Assembly: GCF_002865645.1 (NCBI RefSeq)
Contig: NW_020194552.1
Location: 1 to 64,000 of the forward strand
Origin: Hyaloscypha bicolor E
Lineage: Eukaryota; Ascomycota; Leotiomycetes; Helotiales; Hyaloscyphaceae
DNA: 64,000 nt
Reading direction: 5' to 3'
In this document: piece by piece, positions 1 to 13,100 of the stretch
How positions within the stretch are numbered: position 1 is the first letter of the stretch
How the letters are laid out: every line of letters begins with the position of its first letter
Translations under genes and position numbers: made by a program
Notes under the pieces: generated by a model
What the model saw: the letters and a program-made list of their open reading frames with translations, nothing else
Databases searched by the model: none
Told to the model about the DNA's origin: nothing

Positions 1-664
1 ATAAGAAGTTATATTTTCTTTTTAAGATAAAAGCTTTAGTATATAAAGCTATTTAGTTAATTAATAAAATTACTTTAGAATATATAAAAAATAAGAAGTA
101 TTAGAATACTAGTATATTTACTAAATTAGATATTACTAAAGTATTCAAGTATACTAAAGCTATTTCGGAATCTAGAAAATTAAAGTTTAAGCTACTATTA
201 GCTAATAACCTTAAAGCTAGATAATATATCTTTAATATTTCCGGAATTCTAATTAAGAAAGTTTATAATAATAAGCCTTTTCCTGCTTTCCGAGATAAAC
301 CTAAAAAATAGGCCCCTATTATAATTTCTGCTTTAATTTAACTAGATCTAGCTAAGAAAAATAGAACTAATTTAATAGAGCCTAATAAGAAAACTACTAG
401 TAAAGCTAGTAGAACTAGTATAACTAGATAAAAAGAATCTAGTAAGAATAGAAAATAAGCTAAGCCTAAGACTTCTAATAAATAGTAGAGATCTAAGTAC
501 TAGATTAAGTATAAGATTAATAAAATAGAAGAAAGTAAGAAGGAACTCTTTATTCTAAAGAAAAAGATATTATCTAGAAAGATTTCTATAATTATATCCA
601 GAATTAAGAAATAGAAAACTAAGAGTATTAAGTCTGGAAAATTTAATAAAGGCATTTAGTATAC

Positions 665-967
665 TATAGTATAGCAGGCTATATTCATTGAAAATTATAT
701 TATTTTGGCGGTTTTGAGATTTAGGTTATATAGTAAAGGCCGCGGCCTTTTATATATAACTTGCGGAAATCATATAAGAAAGCTGGTTTTTCTATAGACT
801 TAGAGAAGAATCCTTTATAAGTATTTAATTAATTAAGCTTTTATATACTATATACTATTTATACTTTACTATTTATGCTTTTAATTTGTTATTTTACTAT
901 TAAGTTATATTTTATACTCTAGTATACTTTATATGAGTTTTTATCTTATTATAGTTTCCCTCCTATA
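665..967 (+). repeat. Solo LTR of family C
   Basis: About 303 bp similar to the LTRs at 8875-9176, 28,616-28,942 and 47,948-48,228. It is flanked by a 4-bp duplication, atac (661-664 and 968-971). The same place in copy 2 (around 46,320) has no LTR, so this is a later insertion that recombined down to one LTR. The ends tatagtata.../...cctata fit RIP-mutated TG...CA. Confidence 0.7.
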
Positions 968-2306
968 ATACCTATAAGATACTAGCTAAATAGAAGTTAA
1001 TATTTACTTAATAAAATAAGTATATTTTTAAGGAGATCTATAATAGTATTTTGGGATTTATTTATAAGTAAGAATATTATAAGATTAATAATAGATTTCT
1101 TAAAGCTTCTTATATAATATATATTTAGTAATTTACTAATATTCTCTTTATTAATATATAAGAGATTAAGGATACTCTAAAGCTAGTTACTAAGATTTAT
1201 AAAGTTACTAAAGGCAAGAAGTATATTTCTATTACTTAAATAAATAAAGAAATATAAGATTTCTTTTTTAAGATCTAGGAAATTAAGTAATATAAATATA
1301 AGTACTATATTTCTAATTAATTCCGCTCTAATCTATAACTCTAATTTAATATTATAATTCCTATTTCTAAGTCTAATATTACTAATCTGGGTACTAATAA
1401 TTATATTTATAAAAAGAATTACCTAAAGTAAATTAAGAAGCTTAGTATTTAAGAACTTTTAATAAAGGAAATAGAAATATTATAGTTCTATTTCCGAAAA
1501 GATAATATATTAATATATAAAGATCTTAGTAATAGCTACTTTATCTTAGCTTCTTAACTTTTAATAGCAGATCTATTAATCTAGCTCGGATTTTATAAAA
1601 TATTAAGTAAGTATTCTATTTATCTAGTTATTTACCTTTAGCTAGTCTAATATTTTATTCCTGGAAATATTAATTATAATTAATATAAAAATAATACTAA
1701 AGATCTAGCTATTATTAAAGCTTTAAATAGCGAATTCTATCTTAGTAAAAGGTATTAGAATATTAGCTATATTTTTTTTTATGAATTATAAAAAGGCTAT
1801 TACTTTTAGTAAAAAGTTTTTTAAAGATATTAATTACTTTTTTATTTCTAATAAATTTGAGCCAGAAATAGCTAAGAAAATAGAGAAGTATTTACTAAAG
1901 ATAATAGGAGGAAAAACTCCGAGTATAATTTATTTAATTAGATAAATAAATATTTTTAGCTAGATAATTTATAAGTTTAAAATTATAAAAAAGTATTAAT
2001 TCTCGAATAATATATAAATTAAAAAATAGCTTAATAATAATTTACTACTTAATAAGCCTTTTATTATAGTTCTAATAAGTCTAGTTATTATTAAGAATAG
2101 AATATATGAAAATAAAATCTTTTATAAGATTATTAAAGCCTCTTATCTAAAGCTTTCTTCTTTTATTAAAGATTAATTTAAAAATATTATAAATAATACG
2201 AAATTCGAAAAAGCTATTTATTTAGAATATATTAGTATAATTTATAATATAATTTACTATAATAAGCCTTTTTAATACCCTATAATAAAGGCGGAAATTA
2301 AGTAAT

Positions 2307-5300
2307 TATCGGTTTACTAGTAATATATAATACTATTATATAGGCGTGAAAATACTAGTTATATTAGTTAATAAAGTTATTATTATTTTAGAAATAGGAA
2401 TTATAATATTATAGTATTAATATGCGATCCCTAAATCTGCTAAGCCTAAAGGGGTCTAGTTTACTAGTCAAGTTACTAATAGGATATAAGATTATATAAT
2501 CATATCCCGTATCTTATATTCTATTACCTATATTCTATTACTTATATCCCGTATCCCGTATCCCGTAACTATATATATAACTCCCAAAAAAATAGTTATA
2601 CTAATACTAGAAACTTTCTAAAAACGCAAAAAATAGTATCTTCTTCTAATTATATACAAATTCCCTAATCCGGCCTAGTACCAGATTTCCCAAATACTCT
2701 ATATATCTATATTACTTCCGAGGTTTTAGTTATATACTAAAGGCTATGGCCTTTTATATATAACTTCCCCTTCTATAATATCCTCCCATCCCATATATTT
2801 ATTTCTCGCCCTATTTATACTCGACCTATTTCTCTATATCTAATTATATAGTATTCGTATTAATTAGGTACTTAAGGGCATTTATTAGCTTTAATTTCAT
2901 TATAAAGTTAGCAGGATTCGATTCTCCCTTAATTTATTTAACTTCTATAATCTCTTATTATTTATATACCTGATAGAGGCATATTATATTAATTATTAGA
3001 TACTTTTCTCGAGTAGTTCCCAATTTAATAAGGCATTTATATAATAACTTCGAATTTATATAGACTACTAGTAATAGTTCCATTTCTAGTACTTTATTAA
3101 TTATAGATTTAACTAAAGTACTTATATTAAAACCGTAAACTATACTATAAAGTTTCGAAGCTAGAATACTTCTAGTAACTCTCTTGTATTTAGTAAAGAA
3201 CTAGTAGATAATATTAGTATATCTAGTTCCGTTTATTAAAACTAGAATATATCTAATTTGGGAGAAAATATCTTTATTATTTATAAATAAAATATTTATA
3301 AAAACAATTAAATATAAGAACTTCTTTACTAGCTTTATAAATCTCAGTCCTCTAGTGGCATTCTCAATTTGCTATTAAATACGCTTATTAAGTGCCTTTA
3401 TATTAGTTTCCGAGGGTTTAATAGTTTAAATAATAATTAATAGATTATATAAAGCTTCTAGTTAATAGACTAATATAATATATACTTCTCTAGTATATTA
3501 GGTAATATATTAGTTCTTAATAGAGAGATCTTAACGAATAGTACCCCTACTACTTATAGTAATAGTATTCTTTATAAAAACGGTTCAGAGGTTTTTATAC
3601 TAGTATTCCTATATAAGAGTAATTCCAGTAGTATTTATATAAATAATACCTCTATTAAACTTGAGATTATAATTAATAGTAAGGTATTTATATTTCTTGG
3701 CCAAGAACTTAGTCTCTTAGAGCTTTAGTTACTCCGTTTTCGCAAAATTATTATTTCTAATAAACAGGGTATTATTAGTTTAAAGGCCGACGATTCCGAA
3801 GAGTTACTTGCTATAGAGGAGGTAAGGGTTATAAGTTAACTATTCTATAGAAAGCTTATTAATATAGTAAGAATAGTAAGTCTTAAACTAGTAATTCCCA
3901 GCTTCCGGTATACTATATAGTAGTTTTATAACCTTTAGAACCGAATTATTATTTAGATTTAGCTCTCTAGTAAGCTTATAAGATAGGTTAATATAAAAAT
4001 TACAGTTAAGTAAGGTTATTAATTAGATATAAGCTTATAAGATATTATATAAATATAGCTCTATAATATCTATTATTATAGTAATAATACTAAAAATAAT
4101 TCTCTAGCTAATATATTAAATAGTAGGCAATTATATTAATACTATATGTTTTTTATTATTATTATAAGTTTAAATAACTAGTCTCAACTTCTTAAACTCT
4201 CTCTCTGTACCTTTATTTTTAATCTTATTAATAAACCGGGAATTAAAAATACGTATTTCCTTTAGTACCTGAGATCTAAAAGTAATCTCAAATATACCCT
4301 TTTTTAGGAGACTAGTAACTTTAACTTAACGGGAGTTCTTATACAGGTCGTTATCTTATAGGAATACTATAATATCCGGGTTCTTATAAGGGCGTCCTCT
4401 ATTATACTTTAGTAAAATAATAGGAATAGTAAGAGAAATTATACTTGTATTACCTTTGGCCTTATTATAGAGTTCGGAAACAGGTTCAGGTTCGGGGCCA
4501 TTAGTAATAACCTTAATATCTCTTATATAAAAGAGCTTTATAAAAATTAAGCAGAAAGTAGTATTACTATATAGTAGAGCTAGTATATAGTCCTCTCTAT
4601 TAACGGCTACTAGCTTATATAGCCCATCCTAACTACTAGGTTAACCGGTATTTCCTTTATACTATATAAGAATATCTAAATTCAAGAGAAGTTTATAGAT
4701 ATTAGTAGTACTAGAACTATTTCGGGTATTTAGGGCATTCGCAATCTGGTATTTAGCTCAAAGCTTCTAAATTTCTACTATTACCTTCTTAAATATTACT
4801 AATTACTATAATATAATTAGTAATAGGGTATTATATTCGATTATTCGGGATAAAGTACTATAAACCAAAAGAGTTAGGATAATACTATTGGGTCTAGCGG
4901 AATTATTAATAGTCTTAAAAGCTATTTAAAATATAATATCCTTATTAATTCTATTAATTTTAGTTATAATAATAAGGTAAATATATTAAATCGGGCTATA
5001 ATAGTATTCTATAATTCCGATAGAATTATAAGCTTCTATAAGGACGATTTTAATCTTGGTTCCTATAGTATTCGCAAGCTAAGTAAACTTCTTACTAGTA
5101 AACTACTTTCCGGTATCTGTTATAATCTAATTAGAAGGGCCTAAATAGATATTAATCTAATACTACTTTAGAGTATTCCAAATATATAATATACTAATAT
5201 TTTAAAGCCATTAGCCGGCTTAATATCTAGTATCTTTATTAATAATATAAAGTATAGGTTTACTAGAAATATAGAAAATATTAATAATAATAGAATAGTT

Positions 5301-8300
5301 AAAGCTAATATTATTTCTCAGATTAAACTTAAATTGTCCCAGTAATCGTCCGAATTTCTGGTATTACTTATAGTACTTTATAAGGTATTTAAGGGCTTCT
5401 ATATTAATATTATAGCCTATTTATTCTAGTATATTTCAAAGCTTACTAATAAATAAATAACTAAAACGGTAGTATAGATATTATAATTTGACTTCTATAA
5501 GAAAGCAGGAGTTATAAATAAAGAATTCGGAAATAAAGCTTTATAGAGTAATATTCCAAAGCAGGAAAGAGTATCCAAAACATTATATTATAGGTATAAA
5601 GCATTTATTAGAAATAATAAGATAATTAGTAAGATTATTAAAGTAGACTCCTAGCTTATCTATATTAGCCAAGCTAAGTAAAAATAGAATCTTTATAGGT
5701 ATAATATAGAATTATATTTACCTAATTAGTATTCTTACTATTATAGATCTAATAGAAGATATAAATCCGATATTAAACTAAATATTAACTTAATCTTTAG
5801 TAGTTTCATTAAGTTTAATACTACTATTAGTCTACTATAAAGCTTGGAATTAGTTAGAACTAGTAGTTAAGAATCTAAAGGCTCCGGTATTAATTATAAT
5901 TTTATAAAAATAATAAGTATTATATTTTAATATATTATTAATTATAAATATCTGGGTATCTTCTATCTATTTAATAAGCTCTAAGATATGGTTTTCGCCT
6001 ATTATCTAGTATATAAGGGAAAGGAAAATAAGGTTATCTATAAGGGTATTAGTTATAGGAATAGTAAGAACAGGGGCTATAGAAGTAGCTAGAAAGCTTT
6101 TAATAGAAATAAAGTAGGAATTAGAGTAATATTCTTCTCCTTTATCTGTTTCCGCTAGTAAGGCTTTAAAAATATTACCTACTAGTTTATTCTTATTACT
6201 CTTATTATTCTCTTCTTCTTTAAATTCAATAATATACTATATATAAGTATTACTAAAGCATTTATTAAAGTTACGGGTATTTCGGGATCTAAATTAGTAA
6301 ATATTTCTATTTTTAAATTAAGCCTTCTCGGCCTCTTATTTCTCCGGTATATATTTCTATAAGTAGTATTTGGGTTTCTTATATATAAAATACGACTTTA
6401 GAATATACTTATTATAATTATAGGACTTAAAGTAGTTATTACGGGTTCTGAAGTTATGACTGGGTCTATATTAATAATTTCCGGACAGATAGTAGTTTAG
6501 AGGATTTTGAGAATAGTATTATTAATTAATAAAATAGGTTTTAATAGTAATTTATTATTTCTTCTTATAAGTAGTAATCAATAATTAGAGCTTATTAATA
6601 AGCTAGCCGAGATTATTAGAAAGGTCCGAGACTATATATTAGTATACTAGTAAGCCTTAATAAGAGGTAATAATCTTATTATATAGGAATTCGGTACTTT
6701 ATAAGGCAGAAGTAAGGCTATACTATAATTTATATAGGTTATTAATTAGTATTTAGATAAGCTTAAATATTATCTTTTTAGGATCCTTTACTATTATAAT
6801 TACTAAAATAATAGTATTCTATTTATCTAAATTTTAATAATAGAAACCGGGGCCTTTAAAAAAGCTATAAATATTTATATAGGCCTTTTTATATATATGG
6901 CTCGAAAGCTAGTTATTATAAAAGTAGTCTTATACTAGTTTCTTTAATATAGTAGGAAAAGCTCTTACTAGTACCTTTTCTAGAAGCTCTATATATTAGT
7001 AAATATTAAGGAAAATAGTAAGTTTATAATCGAAACTACTATTAGTTCTATTATATTTCTATATTTCGGAGTATATTTTTACTACTTCTCTAATAAGCTT
7101 CCTAGTAAAAATAATAAGTATTAATTAATAGTAGTTCGGGTTTAGTAATAATACTAGTAGTAGTAAAAATAGAAGTAGTAAATAGCCTTAATTTAGAAGA
7201 GGTAGATAAATAGCTTAATTTCTTAACTAAGATTATCTAGTTCTCTTATATCTAGTTCTATCTAAAATAAGATAAACTAATATAATAGGTTCCTAAAAAA
7301 GATCCGTTCTAATTAGATTATTATTAATAATATTAGCTTTATTTCATATACTCTTTATCTCTTCTTAGGTAAGGTTAATAAAGAATTATATAATAGTAAG
7401 GTTTCTATAATTCTATTTAATATAGATACTACTATACTAAAGTTAGGCTTAAAGATTTTATATAAGTATACGGTTAATTAGATTATATACTATAGTATTA
7501 AAGTTTTTAAAGTTATTCTAGAACAGATCCTATAGATTATTATTACTTTTTCTATATAAGATATACTAATATATCTTAGTAATTATATATTCCTAAAGTT
7601 TAGCCTTTATTATAGTTACTAGATTAATACTATTCTCTCATTTCTTAATTAGTTCCTTTCCTTTATTAGTATCTATACTAAACCGAGTTCAGGTTCTCCC
7701 TAGTATATATATATAATTCGTAGTAAAAAGGGTTTAAAGATAAGGTAGTTTATAATAGGTTTATAAAAAGGGTTTAGTAGTAAAGATATCCAGATACCTG
7801 GTTTAGATTCCAGATATCCCAGATATCTAGAAGCATTATAGGTATTAAAGTAAATATTTCGCCCTTAAATATTTTATCTATAATAAGAAATTTAGGAAGT
7901 AAAATATTATAATTCCGGAAGGGTCTAAAGCTCAAAAGACTCGACTTAATAGTAAAATCGAAATAGTAATTAAATAGCTTTAAGGATATATATAGGATAT
8001 ATATTCCGGAGAGAGAATCCTATAAATACGGGTATTATATAAGTAGAAAAGATAATTTCTAAAAAGGTAATCTTAGGGCCAAAAGAAATTAGTTTTAAAG
8101 GATAGTAAAAGTTAAATAAATAGATAGTCAAATAGCTAACTACTTATTAATTAGTAAAAGCTAGATATCTTCTTTATAAGCTATCGAATACTTTTATAAA
8201 GTTAATAAATAGTTTCCCCCTTTAATATAGAATAGACTAGATTTGTTTTAGGCTATTAAATACTTTTAGAACTAATCTAAAATCTTCTCTAATCTATATA

Positions 8301-8600
8301 TATAAACTAATTAGTATTGGTTTACTAGTAATATATAATACTATTATATAGATATAGAAATACTAGTTATATTAGTTAGTAAAGTTGTTATTATTTTAGA
8401 AATAGGGATTATAGTATTATAGTATTAATATATAATCCCTAAATCTATTAAGCCTAAAGGAATCTAGTCTACTAGTCGAGTTACTAATAAGATACAAGGT
8501 TATATAACTATATCCTATTACCTATATCCTATTACCTATATCCCGTATCCCGTATTCCGTAACTATATATATAACTCTTAAAGAAATAGCTATACTAATA
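2307..8600 (-). mobile_element. RIP-degraded Ty1/copia retrotransposon, copy 1
   Basis: Two LTRs of about 300 bp (2307-2606 and 8315-8600) share the tract 'ggtttactagtaatatata' near their starts and end in tatactaata. The element is flanked by an identical 5-bp duplication gtaat (2302-2306 and 8601-8605). Its interior is the reverse complement of the element at 37,588-44,238, where copia integrase and reverse transcriptase can be read, so the polyprotein lay on the minus strand (RT around 3.8-4.4 kb). It is inserted in family C copy 1. No open frame survives. Confidence 0.85.
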
Positions 8601-8874
8601 GTAATAATTAAAGGTAAATACTAATTAATATAGAGAACTATATTAGATTTAGTATAAGAATGTGGCTAAGCGGGTTTAGATTACTTTTAAGCAAGTTTGG
8701 AAGTATAAAATAAGACTATTTAAAAATAATAAGTTTTATTTTAAATATATAAAAAAGAAATTAGATTAACTAATAAAGAAAAATCCTAAATATTTTATTA
8801 TTTCGGACTTTAAATAGGATTTTTCTATTATTTTTAGTATTTAGAAAATAAATATAAATAAATAAGGGATTGGA

Positions 8875-9176
8875 TATAATATAATAGGCTATATTTATTA
8901 AAAATTATATTATTTTAGTGGTTTAGAGATTTAGGTTATATAATAAAGGCTATAGTCTTTTATATATAACTTATAAAAATTATATAAAAAAACTAGTTTT
9001 TCTATAGTTCTAGAGAATAATTCTTTATAAGTATTTAATTAATTAAGCTTTTATATACTATATACTATTTATATTTTACTATTTATACTTTTAATTTATT
9101 ATTTTATTATTAAGTTATATTTTATATTCTAGTATACTTTATATAGGTTTTTGTCTTATTATAGTTTCTTTTTATA
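8875..9176 (+). repeat. 3' LTR of family C copy 1
   Basis: About 302 bp homologous to the LTRs at 665-967, 28,616-28,942 and 47,948-48,228. It follows internal sequence shared with 47,680-47,947 and a purine-rich run, as expected for a 3' LTR and its polypurine tract. Confidence 0.7.
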
Positions 9177-9189
9177 ATAGCTATTATTA

Positions 9190-9753
9190 TATAAGCCCTG
9201 GTTTAGTTTAACTAGAGTTATCTAATAAGTACTTTAGTTATTTAATACTTATTAAATAAATAATAATTTACTATAGTTATATAATAGATTAATTAGATTA
9301 ATTATAATTAATCTAATTAATTATAATTAATCTAATTAATTATAATTAATCTAATTAATTATTTTAATCTAATTAATTATTTTAATCTAATTAAAAAAAA
9401 TCCGAATTATATTAATTATAATCTAATTATATTAATTAATTAATTAATTTAATTAATATAATTAATTCTTTAATATACTAATTCTAAAAAGTAAATATAT
9501 TATTTATAGCTAGTATATTAAAGAATTACTTATATTACTTATATTACTTATAAATATTTATAAGTAATATAAGTAGAATATAAATAATATAATATCTTAA
9601 AAATTTAAATAAAGTAAAGTATATACTTATAAGTAATATAAATAATAATAAATAATTATTATATAATAATAATAAACTAAGATTTATTTAATAATAATTA
9701 GATAATAAAAATATTTATTAAGTAGCTCTAGTAAAAGTAAGCTAGGGCTTATA
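9190..9753. mobile_element. MITE-like element with long terminal inverted repeats
   Basis: The left end from 'ataagccctggtttag' reappears inverted at the right end, where the sequence reads 'gctagggcttat'. The arms stay alignable for about 80-85 bp on each side with mainly C/T and G/A differences, as RIP gives. No coding content is seen; the middle is low-complexity AT sequence with a minisatellite and a smaller inverted repeat. Flanks read tata on both sides, consistent with a TA-type target, but this is not decisive. Confidence 0.55.
9290..9395. repeat. Minisatellite, 18-19 bp unit
   Basis: Five to six head-to-tail copies of a unit close to ctaattaattataattaat, the last ones 18 bp with a small change. 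Lies inside the MITE-like element. Confidence 0.8.
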
Positions 9754-9824
9754 TAAGACTAGCTAAATATTAATTTTCTATAATAATAAACTAGTTATAT
9801 TTTTTAAAATTTTGATTTTTCCTT

Positions 9825-10144
9825 TATTATAAATATAAGATTTAGGACCTAAAAGATATAATTAGATTATCTTTATTTTAATAATTTAAAGCTAAAGAGA
9901 GAAGAGGATCTTAAAAGAGCTTCGGATCTAAATAATTACAAGCTATATACGGGCCTATATACTAGCTTAAGCTCGGGGTTATATATAATAATTAGGTAAT
10001 TATAAATATTTTATTTAGATATTAGATATTTCTCTTAGATATTAGATATCTTTCTTAGATACTAGATATTTCTTTTAGATACCAGATATCTCTCTAGCTC
10101 TAATCTAATTCCTACTAGTACTATATATTATAATAACTATAATA
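9825..10144 (-). repeat. LTR of gypsy family A, heavily RIPed
   Basis: About 320 bp paired with 15,638-15,937. Contains four degenerate copies of an approximately 20-bp unit (around 10,010-10,090), RIPed versions of the agatgccagatgcctctctc repeats in the right LTR. As the element reads on the minus strand, this is its 3' LTR. Confidence 0.8.
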
Positions 10145-13100
10145 TTACTTCTTTCCTTAAAATAAGCTTATTTCTAAGCTTTAAAAATCTCTATTAAATT
10201 TCCAAGTTATAGGTTATATATTAAAGACCAGGGCCTTTTATATATAACTTTAAAGAATTTCCGTTTGTATTATATAGTTCTAGTAATATATTATTCTTAG
10301 TATAGTCTAATTAATAAGAGAAATTCTAGAATAGTTCTGGCTATTTGAGGTTCTTATTATAGAAGCTTTAAAAAATTAGAATATTATTACTTAATAAGAA
10401 AACAGAATATTATTCCGGATCTGGGTTTTATTCTTTTTATTAGACTTAGTACTTTAGCTTCTTATAAAATAGCTTTACTATTAGTATCTCTTAAACTTTA
10501 TACTTTATTTCCCTATTTTATAGTTCTAATAATAGAGGCTCCGGATTTATTTATTTAGAAAAGAAATTATCTAAATCTTTATATAGCTTCTTTATATAAA
10601 ATATTAAATATATTCTTATTAATTCTAGAAGCTTAAGCCTAAAGAAATATTCTATTTATTTTAAGATTTTATATAGTTCTTTTATTTAGTAAGCTAGCTT
10701 ATAGCTCGGATAATTATTTTTCTAGTATTTAGTAATAATTTATATCTTGTTTTCTATTTTAAAGTCTATTAGTTAATAGTACTTATTAGCTTAAATAGTA
10801 TAATATTCTTATACTTATATTATATTTTCTTATATTTTTTATTATAATTTATAGAGCCATATTACTAGAGCCTTTATTTCCTATTTATTTAATTCTTTTT
10901 TTAGAATATCTAATTATATTTGGGTTTTCTAATTAAATAATATCTGTAGTTTATAATTCTTCTTTATAAGAAACGGGAATTAGCCTATAGTCTTATAAAC
11001 TAAAGCTATTTACTAGTAATTAATTATTATTACTTATTTGTTCTAATTATTCTAGTAGTAATTTATATAGGAATATAATTATTAGTTAAAATACTAGTTA
11101 ATAATCTTTATCTAATTATTAGTTTAGGAATAATTAGTAATTAATAACTTGAGCTTTATATTAATATACTTATAAAACTTGCTTTAGAAATCCGATATAA
11201 ACTAAAGGCCTTAATTAGATACTATAGTCTCCGGGATACTAATTTAGCGAATTATATAAATAAAAAATAAAGATATTAACTTTTTAGCTATTATTATATT
11301 TCGGACAGGAATTATAATAGGGTACTTGCCTAAATAATTAATAAAGATTATTACTATATTATACTTATTTCTATTTTCTAGGTATTTCTTAAAATCTACT
11401 AATATATATTACTAGAAATAATTAGGAACTAGTAATAAATATAAGAGCCCTAGTTTCTTATTTCTAGAAATATAGAATTATTAATAAGTATAGTAATTAT
11501 TTCTATACTAATTAATATTTATATCTTAGCCTAGCTAGTAATAGCGGGCCTAAAGAAGCTATTAAAGCTTGGTTTATCCTAGATATTTTATTAGAGGCTA
11601 TATATAGGCCTTCTAAATAAGAGTAGTATATAAGGATATCTCAGGTATTATTATATTATTAGATATAAATAGTTTATTTACTAGCTAGATATTATTATAC
11701 TAGATTTCTTTCTAAGCTAGGCTTATAAAGGCCTTAATTAGAGCTAACTAGAAATCCTATATAATATTATTATTAATCTTTTATTATAGGAAAAGAATTT
11801 GGGTTTAATAGGCTACTATTATCTTATTCTAGATAATTATATTCTTATACTTCTTATTTAGAGTATTTGCTTATTTAATTAATTTATTTATCTAATATAT
11901 AAGCTTAAAATAATAGTAAGAAAGATACTTTATCTAGTAAACTTATTTTACTAAGAATTTCTTTATAATTATAAAGTACTTAAAAGCTTAATAATCTAAA
12001 TAAATTATAAAAAGTATTTTTTATAGGCCTTTTAGTTCTATTTACTATTTAGTTAAAAAAAGAATAATAGTAAATATCTCTTTATTATAAATATTATAAT
12101 TTAGCTTTACTAATTATATAGTTTTAGAAAAGAATATTACTGGATACTAAAATTCTATCTAGAGGTCTTATTATAAGAGAATACTAGCTATAACTCTATT
12201 TAATATATTTGTTTTATTTATAATAAAAAGATTCGAGTTATAGTAATATAGAATTAATATCGAGAATATAGCTTGCTTTAGTTTTATAAAATCTTCTTAA
12301 TACTAATTTATTTATTTAAATAGAACTTCCTTATATATTAGAGTTATTAGAAGCTTTATTATATAGCTATATTCTATAATAAAATACTAATAAAAATTAT
12401 AAAAGCCTAGAAAGCCTTATATTTCCTTAACTATTTTTAGTAATTACTAGTTCTTAATAACTATTATCTTATCTAAATCTATTTTAATATCTCTAATAGA
12501 AATAATAAAGCCTAGATACTTTATATAAGTAATTTTGAATTCTGATTTCTTAATATTTACTTAGAGGTTAGTATCTTATAATTACTAGAGAATCTTTTAT
12601 ATATAGTCTTTATATTTTAAGGAATTATTCGAGTAAATTAGAATATTATCTAAATAAGCTATATAAAAGATATTAAGATAATTAAAGAAAATATTATTTA
12701 TATATTTCTAATATATAATAAGGCTATTAGTTAGGTTTTTCTAAAGAATTTTATATTTATAGGCCTTATATCTTATATAAAATATTATAAGTTCTTCTAA
12801 TTCTAGGTTTATTTAAATCTAATAAAATACTTACTAGATATCTAGCTTTATATAGACCTTAGCTTAAGCTAGCTATATAAGAATCTTATAAATAAGAGAA
12901 AAAGAATAATAGTTTTTTTATATTAAGTTATTTAGCTTATAATAATTAATATAGAATTAAAGAGCTTTATTAGCCTTTATTATAAAAAGAATTAAAGATA
13001 TAAAAGAAAACTAGCTTAGCTTAATAAAACCCTATTAGAGGTTCTTTTTAAAGAAATACTTAATTTCCTATAGCTTATAGGTTAATTATTAATAAAGTAG

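Larger units (their letters stand above)
1..9176 (+). mobile_element. 3' part of RIP-degraded Ty3/gypsy-type element, family C (copy 1)
   Basis: Extremely AT-rich sequence nearly lacking CA/TG. Positions 1-664, 968-2306 and 8606-8874 align in order with 45,740-47,947, the 3' internal part of the second family C copy, and both copies end in the same LTR (8875-9176 and 47,948-48,228). This copy is cut by the left window edge and interrupted by a solo LTR (665-967) and a copia element (2307-8600). The internal part shown is the region downstream of integrase in copy 2; its conceptual reading is not a recognised pol domain. All frames carry many stops created by C-to-T changes. Confidence 0.7.
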
